Source: Asterias amurensis (taxonomy: Eukaryota > Echinodermata > Asteroidea > Forcipulatida > Asteriidae). From it: 64,000 nucleotides of DNA. Position 1 is the stretch's first letter. Every line of letters starts with the position of its first letter. Of this stretch, positions 12,801 to 23,570 are shown in pieces. The notes beneath the pieces were generated by a model. That model was not told the DNA's origin. It did no database searches and saw only the letters and a list, made by a program, of their open reading frames with translations. A program made the translations under genes and the position numbers. The stretch lies in NCBI RefSeq assembly GCF_032118995.1, contig NC_092656.1:8747761-8811760 (forward strand). The letters run 5' to 3'.

Positions 12801-15800
12801 CGTCACCAAGAAAAGTTTTATGCCAATAATTATTTTGACTAATTACCAATAGTGTCCACTGCCTTTGAAAGTATGTTTAAATAGAGTTTCCATTGAGTTT
12901 TTCCGCTCAAGATGCTACATATTCTATCCCTAACCATCGTACCAAGGTAACGCTGTCTGCCCGCTTTCTGTGTCTGCCGCGATTCAAATAACATTAAAAA
13001 CTTTGTAAGTGTGTAAGCATGCGCTCTACACTGTATAACCATGGAGGATCCTACCTCCATGGTATAACACACATGGACACTGACTCCAAAATGGTGCAAT
13101 CAAGATTAGTGTGAAGATGGATGTCAGTTGATTTGGTAGACCTGGGGCCGATTTCACAAAGATCTCAAATTGATCGTAACTTCAAATCAATCGTAGTTGC
13201 TAAGTAAAGTGTGATGTCACAATACAAATCTTTATGGTGATACTGAAAATTTGTCTTGCGATGCATTGTATTGCTTTGTGAAATCGGCCCCTGGGCCCAA
13301 TTTCATAGAGCTGCTTAAGCAAAATATTTTGCTTAAGCAAAAAATTCATTGCTTAGTAAAATAAGATTACCGGCCAAGTCTCCACTCAATTGTTATGCTA
13401 GGTAAACAACAGCTAAATACTAGTCATAAGCAATGTATATGGCATGACATTTTGGCCGGTAACATGTGTAAAATAAGCGTGCTGTTTTCGTGCTTAAGCA
13501 AATTTTTTGCTTAAGCAGCTCTATGAAATTGGCCCCTGTCTGGAATTACACGCAGGCCACGTAGGCCATGACCTCTGCCCCGGTCTTGGCCTTGGTGCCC
13601 CTTCAAAAGTTTCCCGTTGACTTTAAGATTCTCCAATTGCCTTTTGCAAAATGAATGGCCTTGCCCTTTCAATGTGTACAAAAATGAAATTCCAGGCCTG
13701 ATTTGGAATAGTTTTGAAAGCTAAACAGGTAAACGGATTTAATTAACCTTTAAATACTGTCTCTAGAAATCTAGATAACTTTATTTCTCTTTATATCGTT
13801 CTATGAAAGGTCCAAACATACATGAGGCGATTAAGAAAGTAAAATTTTTTAATCTGAATGTTTGTGTTTTATAAACTTAATATCAGCATTGAAAGTGTCC
13901 TAGAAATGATTCTGAAAGTGAAATACTTAATCGTTAGAAACAAAATTTAAGCTGATAAGCTTTTATGTCATGATGAACCTGTGTCAAATCCAAATGAAAT
14001 TTTACTATGTTGTTTTTTTGGATATATTGTTGAAGTTTTTAACACCTTCGTTTGTACTTTTACAAACTTGTTATCTATAGGTTAGTTACAATGGCCATGT
14101 TTTTGTACACCTGGAGGTTTTAAATGATTGTTGTACATTTTATGTCACTCTCTAAAAATCATTTTTGTTATATCTTACATATCTTCAAAGGGAAAGTATG
14201 CTCTGTTAAGTTGTTTATATCCACACAGAAAGAATAATCAGTAACCAGAATACACAATCAGAGAACATACTTTCAGTAACGCTTCTCCAATTCAAATTCT
14301 GCGGGACTGAAACTGATATATTTTACATATTTAAAGGAACAAGTTGCCTTGGATCGGACGAGTAACTCATTGAAAAGCGTTTGCAACCGTTTGTTATGAA
14401 ATGCATATGGTTAGATAGATAAATTAAAAGTAGAATATAATGATCCACACAAATTTGCCTCGAAATTGCATGGTTTTCCTTTTACTTTGCAAACTAACAC
14501 GGTCGGCCATTTATGGGAGTCAAAAATTTGACTCCCATAAATGGCCGACCGTGTAAGTCGACGAGGTAATAGGAAAACCATGCAATTTCGAGGCGTATTT
14601 GTGTAGATAAATGTATTCTACTTTTACAACATCTTTCTAACCATACACATTTTATTACAAACGGTTACAAACGCCTTTTATGTACCAACTCGTCCGATCC
14701 AAGGCAACGTGTTCCTTTAACCACAACTAAGTTCAAAGTGAAAATTATGCTTTTCAAAATGTTTAATAAGATGTTGTACTTCTAACCAAGTAAGTTTTTA
14801 TTTTTATTGATTCTAAGAGTTATGTACCAAACATATTGTACCTTCCTTTTAAGTAAAACCAACAGAGGAATTAAAGAACATTTAAAAGTTGTTACAGAAA
14901 GTCAAATTGTCAAGAAGAAATATGTCTCACCAAAAGGTTGTTCAGCAGTCCTGAGTCAACATCAACCCACGCAACCGATTTTAGCCGTTAAAATCCTGTT
15001 GTAGAATGTTACAAGATAAATATTAGAGGCAGAAAGAAGTGTGTTTCGAACCACAGAATATATTCATCACTTTTCTCAGTCTGCGTCTATCTGACACTCA
15101 AGCCACAAAAAAGCAACACTGACCCTCAGAAACTCCACGGTTTATTTAAAGATAAATCAATTAGGACACTGTGTAATCAACGCTCCATCCAAGAAAAGAA
15201 GAAGAAAAGAAAAACATGGTGGAATTGTAAGATTTAGCGTCTTTTAGACCCTTCACATAGAATCCTGCCGTTCGAGGAAAGTAGTCCCGGGTCCCCAAGT
15301 GAACCTGAGCACTGTGGAGGAAATACGATGATTGGCAAACAGGAAAGACCCACAGGCTGTAAGGAAGTTCAACTTGATCTTTAACGTTGACGCCATTTTA
15401 TTTTCAAACACACTTCTTTTTTAATGAGAAGAAAAAAAAACAGCGGAAAATATGTGTAAAGGCCTACTCAATGTTGTCAACCCGTGCTTAGCGGTTGGTG
15501 ACTGTTAGTATGTGATGTTGAGCCGTGTGTGGTTTGGACAGGAAACCCAAGTTATTTTGTCGACAGAAGAGACCACGGTTGTTGCTCAGGCTTTGAGCCC
15601 AGGCTACTTCTCACTCGGCACTGCCTGCCTGGAGCTAGGTGGGATCTGACGAAGGTGCTGGCGATCTCTGGTCATGGTGTGGAGGGATTTGCTCTAATCG
15701 ATGCCGATGTGAGATTTTTTGTGAAAGGACTGAAAGCTGATGAAAGTGAATTTTTTGGACGGAATCTCATTAGCTAGCTGCAATGGGGACGTACATGTAT

Positions 15801-18800
15801 GTATTCTTATTGTTCTAAGATTAAAAATGTTTACATGATACTGTTTGTACATACAAAATATATCTGTGGTTGCTCCTTTAAAATATATGAATAAATAATC
15901 GTGCTTTTTAATAGCATACATGCAAAACAGTGACTCATTACAAGGTATGTGGCGCTATGTTCAAAAATATAAGACCCATTTATTTACTCGCACCATGTTT
16001 AGCACCATGTAATGGTTTACAAGGTGCTGTGACACAATATTCAGCCAACCTTACCAGAAAACACCACTCAAACTCCTTTTCATAACCATAAATGTATATA
16101 ATAGATGTTAAATTTGCATCGGGGATAAAGAATATTAATTTTTGGTTTTTACCCATATACACCGATGTGTGTAGCACTGTATACTCAGTACTTTCCCGAG
16201 TCCTGTGAAAAAAATCACAGGCATTTTACTTGGGTGGGATTCGAACCCACGACCTTTGCAATTCTAGAGCAGTGTCATACCAACTAGACCACTGAGATTG
16301 CCCGGTAGCTAGAGGCAGTTTGAATCCTATGTTTTAGCAGCGGGTACTGCAAACGATTTAATAGATGTTAATGGACATAAATGTATACTCTTTTTTTTTG
16401 TACGTGCATTACACAACATACGGGACCTGCTGCGACTTTTATGTCCCACCTTTACGTCGATCCGGAGGATGAAGAATAAAATGGTCAAAAGTCTCCTTTT
16501 TTTTAAAGTCCAATTGTCAAGATTGTATGGGACTTAAGCCCACACCTTTTCAAAGTATTTAAAATCCTTTAACTTAGCAGATAAACAAATATACATGGTA
16601 AAGGCAATACACAATTTACCCGTTTTCCTGAGAAATAATGTTTAAAACCAGCAGAAACAAGGTAAGACCAGTCAAAAGCTAAAAATGTTTGTGATTGTCT
16701 GTTTAAGGCAGTGGACACTATTGGTAATTATTCAAAATAATTATTGGCATAAAACCTCACTTGGTAACGAGTAATGGGGAGAGGTTGATATAATAAAACA
16801 TTGTGAGACACGGCTCCCTCTGACATAGTTTTCTATAAAGAAGTAATTTTCCACAAATTTGATTTCGAGACCTCAGAATTAGATTTTGAGGTCTCGAAAT
16901 CAAGCATCTGAAAGCAAACAACTTTGTGTGACAAGGGTGTTTTTTCTTTCATTATTATCTCACAACTTCAACAACCAATTGAGCCCAAATTTTTACAGTT
17001 TTTTTTTAATGCAAATGTTGAGATACACCAAGTGAGAAGACTGGTCTTTTTTTGACAATTACCAATAGTGTCCAGTGTCTTTAAATTTTTCAAAAGAAAA
17101 AAAATTGATCCAGCTCTATCCAAGTATGATGGAACTGTACTATGACCAACCTATACCCTTACACATGTTGTATTTTCTTGGTTTTGTTTGGCCAAAAATA
17201 TAAATCGGGTTGGCGAGCCTAATTTATACATGTAGTATATTGTTTTTAAAAAAAATAACTAAAACAAATTTGTGGCCTTATGTTTTGACCCTAGCACAAG
17301 CAGAGGCTAAACAGATTTCTTCTTTTTTTAAAAGAAAACAAGAAAGACTTGAACTTCTCTCTTGTAAAATTCTGAAATTAAAAGCATTTATTGTAGTACA
17401 CTGCTGTGATCAACAATGACACTGTAGATGTAGATGTAGGGATGTAAAAGTCACATGGTTTTTCAATTAAAATGAGGCACTTCCTGTCCAAAAATATAAA
17501 ATTACTGTCACTTCCCTTTCTTAAAACCATAACTTGTATTATGCATACTAAATCAAGCTGTATTTTTGTCTTCACGTGATACACATATACATGGCATAAT
17601 AATACTATTGCATGATCGAAGGTTAAGGGGTCTGTACCTTCGCTTGGCAATGACTCTGAAAATTGATGACAATGAAAATTTACTTGGTAAGAAGTACAGC
17701 AGCTTTCGATTAATGCATTTTGAGAAACTTTTCCTTTGGGAGTAATGTGGTTATGGAAAAAAACCATAATTTTGTTTCCCCCAAAAAATAATTATAGGCC
17801 CCCTAGTGTTACTGGTAGTAACATTTCTCAGATTGTGTATCTTAATTGCGGATTATTCTTTCTTCGGGACATAACGGCTCCAGATTTTCATCAATATCTA
17901 AAAATCGCTACCACCTTTTGAAATGAAATTTTCCAGGTTTAGTTAAAATCCCACGGTATTTTCACTTACCAAACATACAGACCCTAAAGACAATGAGTAT
18001 TATTAGTATTTAGTTGAAGAACACAAGACCATCAGACTTGTTTTTTAAATTAACTGGCCTGGGCCAAACTTCATAGGGTTGCTTTTAAAGCAGAAAATAT
18101 TGCTGAAGAATGTTTTGCTTAGCAGAATTGAGCAGGATACCAGTTACAAATTGTACAATGTGACAACAGTTTGATAACCACAATTTTGTTGTGCTTACCT
18201 GCTGTACTTTTTGTGCTTAAGCAGCTCTATTAAACTGGGCCCTGAGGCTGAAATCACTGGCCACGGCCACAGGGTCTGCAGACAAGTGTAAATTTTGAGC
18301 TGATATAAAAAAAATGCAGATATGACTTGTTGACTTGGTGTGAGCAGTTTTTTTTAATGGGTTGAGGAAATGATGGGAAATAGGTTAATTTTTTCCAAGG
18401 TCGAGTTTATAAATATTCCATGCTGGCATTAGAAAGTGGGTGGTTTATCCTAACATGCATAAATAACAAATCTGTGAATATTTCGACTCAATTGGTCATT
18501 GTAGTTGCAACAAAATAATGAAAGAAAAAACACACTTGTTGCACAGCTCTCCATTGCTCGTTACCAAGTAATTTTTTATGCTAATATTTGTTATTGTGTC
18601 GTTAGCGAAAAAGTATGTAGTGCCTTTAAACTATGAAGATGTAGTTTGATTCTGGTGATTTGAAAACTGCGAGCAACAAGCCCTGCTGTTTTTGTGGATT
18701 TTTCCATCAGAACTTCAAGCCATGAAGACATTTTGTATCAAATTTTCACAGTGCTTTAACTACTATATTTTTGTTCGAAAATCAAGAAGTTACACAGTGA

Positions 18801-21800
18801 GGAATGCACCATTAATATTCAATTAAAAAACACAAGACAGCAGGACTTGTTCGTCCGTAAGTCTACTGGCCGACACCTAGACTTGATGACATTCTGCCAT
18901 TCATGCAACAGTCACAGTGCGATTATACACACGCAATGGTCGTAGGTAGGTGCCACACACATACTTGGATCGAGGATGAGTGTACCGTCCCCGTAGCTAT
19001 ACACCGCGCTTAACAATTACCGACTTAATTTCAAGACAAGCCGACACCAAAATCTCTAGCATCGGACCTGAGGTCCAGTGTAAAATTGGAGCCCTTTTTA
19101 GTTTGGCGAATAGATTGGTAAATCATTCCAAAGATCATTTGCTGCGGCATAGAAACCTTAATCTTTAATCTTGAAAGACTTAAATTTAGTTTGTTTGCTT
19201 CTGCTGTCCTTGTTCGAGTAGCATGTGTTTCTTTGATGTTTATATGTGCGTGTACAGCTTTATTTGTTAATTCAGGTTTTGCAATGGATCTCAGTTTTGA
19301 TATTGCTACAGTGTGGACATTGGTCCAAAACAGTTATTTGTAATTTTGCTTTCGTCTGACACGTTGATTAATTTCAGCATTTTGACCAGAGGGAGTCAAA
19401 TTGTATGCAAAGAAATTAACTTTCAAAATGGCAAAAAATGGCAACGCACATTTTTGCAGGGGTTCCGCATTGTGCTGTCAAACTATTTTTTAAAACAAGG
19501 AGCCCTGATGAGACTATTTTGTTAACAGTGTAGGGTGTCATATGGCCAAGCGGTTAAGAGTATCAAATTAAAGTTCTGGTGGTTTAGTCATCAGGGTGTG
19601 TGTTTGAAATCCCCTGTCATGGCACTTGTGTCCTTGAGCAAGATAATTCACTATAATTGCTCCTTCTCACCCAGTGGTATAAATGGGTACCTGCGAGGGT
19701 AGAGGTTGATATTGTGTTCGAAAAAGCCTTTGGTGTGCCATGGCAGCCCAGCAGCCAAGAGCTGCCAAGCAGAAAAAGTTTGCTTAGCATAAAAACAGGA
19801 TTACCAACCAAATTTCTATTTGTTGCATATTGCTTGTTACAGGTATTCAGCTGTTGTTTGCTGGTCCTGAAAATCACTTAGCAGCTCTTTGAAATTGGGC
19901 CCAGAGGTGTGGGTGTGGGACCTGAGAAATATGAAAGAAATGTTATTGGACCACAGGACCAATGACCAGGGTACTAAAATGTGCTATACAAAGAACTAGT
20001 AGTTATTACTATTTTAACGATGATTTACTTTCCTTCAAATGCAGGGAGCAACCGATCTTTACCACCAGGGCTCATGTCTTCCAAATAGACCCAGTAACCA
20101 AGAAAAATTGGCTTCCCTCCAGCAAACAGGCAGTCACTGTCTCATTCTTCTATGACAGCACAAGAAGCTCCTATAGGATCATTAGTGTGGATGGATCCAA
20201 GGTAGGAAATCACCACTCGGGCCTAATATAGTTTCATGGTTCTGCTTATCGTAAGCAAAGAATCGGCGCTTACAGAAGCAGGGAAATTTGTGCTTACATC
20301 AACTTAGAAGTCTACAGCTCAGCTTTCAAAATCATAAAACACTTTTAAGAGATTCGCTTCACTTTGAAGTAACGTGGTTATGAAAAGAAGAAGAAAATGA
20401 TTGAAGCCCCGAAATTTGAATCTCAAAAGCGCTACTGTCAGTTATGCTTCCCAGATTATGCAACCCTGTTAGGTATTATTCTTCCAGCGTATTGGCTCCG
20501 GATTTTCGGCGACCACCTGAGATAAAATTTGTGCCGTAGTTTTGTATTCCTCTACACTTATATCGTTCTATTAACGTTCAAAAACCGAAAGTTATATTGT
20601 GCCTTGAAGCCTAACTTGAGTTTTTTTTCCCCCGATCTCAACAGGCTATCATCAACAGTACAATCACACTACAGATGCAGTTCACAAAGACGTCGCAGAA
20701 GTTTGGCCAGTGGGCTGACAATAGAGCCAATACAGTGTATGGACTTGGGTTTGCTGCCGAGGCTGAACTTAATAAGGTTGGTATGGTTCTATATCCTCTC
20801 AACTTCAACTGAGCCTGGGTCCAATTTCATAAAGCTGTTTTAAAGCAGAAAATACGGCTTGACAAATTTTTTTGTTAAGTAAGTGGGGCACCAGCCACAA
20901 CAATGTTAACTTAATGTAATATTGGCTGGTAACCTGTTGATGTTAAGCAATACTTTTCTGTGCTCAGCAAATTTGTGTTACAGGCTTTATGAAATTGGGC
21001 CCTGGTCCATGTATGAAAACATGCTACGGTGACAGAGCTTTTTCTGCTGCCACTCTCAAAATAAAGAACATTTTCGAACACTCTTTCTCAGATTAAATTT
21101 GGTTGGCAGAAAAATTACCTCTTTCTTTAAAACTGTTTTATACTGTCAACAGCTCTCCAGTGCTCTTTACATTTTTGGAGTAATAGCCAAAGTTGTACCC
21201 TCCCTTTAAAACAGTAAAAAATAATCCATTTTGTTTGTCTTTTTTTTACCACCAGTTCATCGAGCAATTTGAAAGTATTAAAGAGAACATGAAAGCAACT
21301 GCTGCGGATAAGAAGGAAGGTGACCCGGTTACAACCAACGGCACCGCACCGAAAACCATCATCAGCTCTCCAGAGCCAATACCGGTCATCAAACATGCTA
21401 GGGTAAATATCAACAAAAAGAAAAACAAATGTTAAAGGAACATTACAGAATTGTTTTTTGCTAACAAAACAATTGCTGGCAGTGTAAGCGCTTAATGTAA
21501 TCCACCATATACATAAACTGACAAACCTGTAGAAGTTTGAGATCGATCGGCCATCTGGGTCACAAGAAAATAGCGAAAAACCGATTACACATTTTGCATG
21601 ACACTGATTTTAAAAAAATGAATAAAATGCTTAGGGTTAGGGTCACTGAGCAATAAGCTCCCATTGGGAAATTGGTTTTATTTATCTCTCATGAAATATG
21701 ACATTTCAGACAGAAATATTTCAAGGGATGATTACTACTATCATCATTAGATCGTGTAAGTTTTATGTAAATATGTGATCTTAGACAATTTTTTTCTTAC

Positions 21801-23529
21801 GAATTCCGTAATGTTCCTTCAAATAGTTTTATGTTAAGTCCAGCTTTTGAACCATTGTAGTATTACCCTGATGAGTGGGCTAGCTGTGTTTGGGTAAAAA
21901 GAAATTTGATGTACAAGATTTTCTTGATTCAAAATGGACTTGGTTTTTACAGGAATCGTCTGGTGACAAGACTACAGTTGGTGCTGTTCCACTAAGCACC
22001 TCTAATGATGCTCACGTTCGATATGAAAATGACAGACTAAAGATTGCCCTCGCACAAAGGTAATGCATTATCGCAGTGTGTTGTTTGTAACCCCCCTTAA
22101 TTGTGTTCATACGCCGACCGGTCGCTAGCCATTGGTTTAAATCCCTTCAGAAAAATAGTTGTAAAGATCTCATGTCGGACCACAATTTTCAGAATGGGAA
22201 AGAGGACTCTTGAAGGTGCTATTGTGACCTGTTTTGAAACCTTTATAAAAGGTGCTTTCAAAATATGATCATGGTTTTGTATTATTATTTATCTCTTTTT
22301 ATGATAACACCGACAGCAATTTTTCTTTGATCCTGCAGTTCAAACAATGCCAAGAAGTGGGAGCTAGAACTACAGACTTTAAAGAACAACAATGCCAGGC
22401 TCACGACGGCTTTACAGGAGAGCACGTCCAATGTGGAAGAGTGGAAGAAACAACTATCGGCGTACAAGGAAGAGAACAGTAAAATAAAAGCAAAGGTAGG
22501 ATTTTGAAAGGCTGTATGTCGTATGGTGTGTTGCCAAACCACACAGTGGTTTATGTTTTCGAGCAAGCTTCCTAAATGCTTCACAGAGGATATCAACTAA
22601 TGTAATGTGCACATATCCACCCTGCTGGGTTGGGTGTTAAAGGCGCAGTCAAACAAAAAACAACAAACGAAAACAGACACAACTAAATAAGTCCTTGAAA
22701 ACCTGTGACATGAGATCAGTTTTGAGAAGAGATTTGAATTTTGTGGTACAAAGACAAGATCTAAGATTAAGTGGTAGAGAGTTCCAGATGCATGGCGCAG
22801 CTGAAGGAAAAATACCTGTCACCCCAGGAGTTTCAAAACTTGGGTTCATTGAGGAGAAGCATGGTACTGGATTGAAGATTCCTTGATGAAGTGTCAACTT
22901 GACTTACTTATTTTTCTTTTTTACTGGTGTGGAGGTTAGTGGAGTATTGAGGTATCATGTAAAGCTAAGAGACTAAAGGAGTCAGGATTTTATAATGCGT
23001 GATAAATTTATACACAAACGGCAGAGCCAGCATTCTCCAGAAGACGGTCAGAGCACACTTGACCGAAATGTCGAGCAGTACAAACCGGCTCGTCTCAGAG
23101 CCACCTCTACTCACAACAAAGATTATTACATGGTGTCGGAGTGGGAGTGTCGTGGCCGGGCGGTTATGAGCACCGAATTCAAACTCTGGTGTTTCTGATC
23201 AGCAAAGTGTGGATTTGAATCCCCAGCCGTGACACTTGTGTCCTTAAGCAAGACACATAACCATTGCTTCGTCCTTCGGATGGGACGTAAAGCCGTTGGT
23301 CCCATGTGTTGTGTAAACGCATGTAAAAGAACCCAGTGCACTTATCGAAAAGAGAAGGGGTTCGCCCCGGTGTTCCTGGCTGGATTGGCAGCATCTTGCG
23401 CCATAGCACCTTGTAAACCATTACATGGTGCTTAAGGATTAGGTCTTATATCTCAAAATTCACCCCACTCCTTGCAGTAATAATACCTGGCGCTTTGTAT
23501 CCTTTGGCAAAAGGCGCGTTACAAATACG

Positions 23530-23570
<41 letters not shown>

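Noticed and set aside
15529..15777. 82-codon open frame ([11 protein letters not shown]...) in Homer intron 1
   Set aside because: No family recognised, no acceptor/donor pair in frame and no periodic conservation to judge. It could be an alternative 5' exon but cannot be supported.
16233..16306. Functional tRNA gene on the minus strand
   Set aside because: Good B box and A box but no acceptor pairing, and the flanks match another repeat copy at 601-748.
22695..22886. Plus-strand open frame in Homer intron 6
   Set aside because: The opposite strand carries the retrotransposon tail motif (AAP-WNSLP--LR), which explains the openness.
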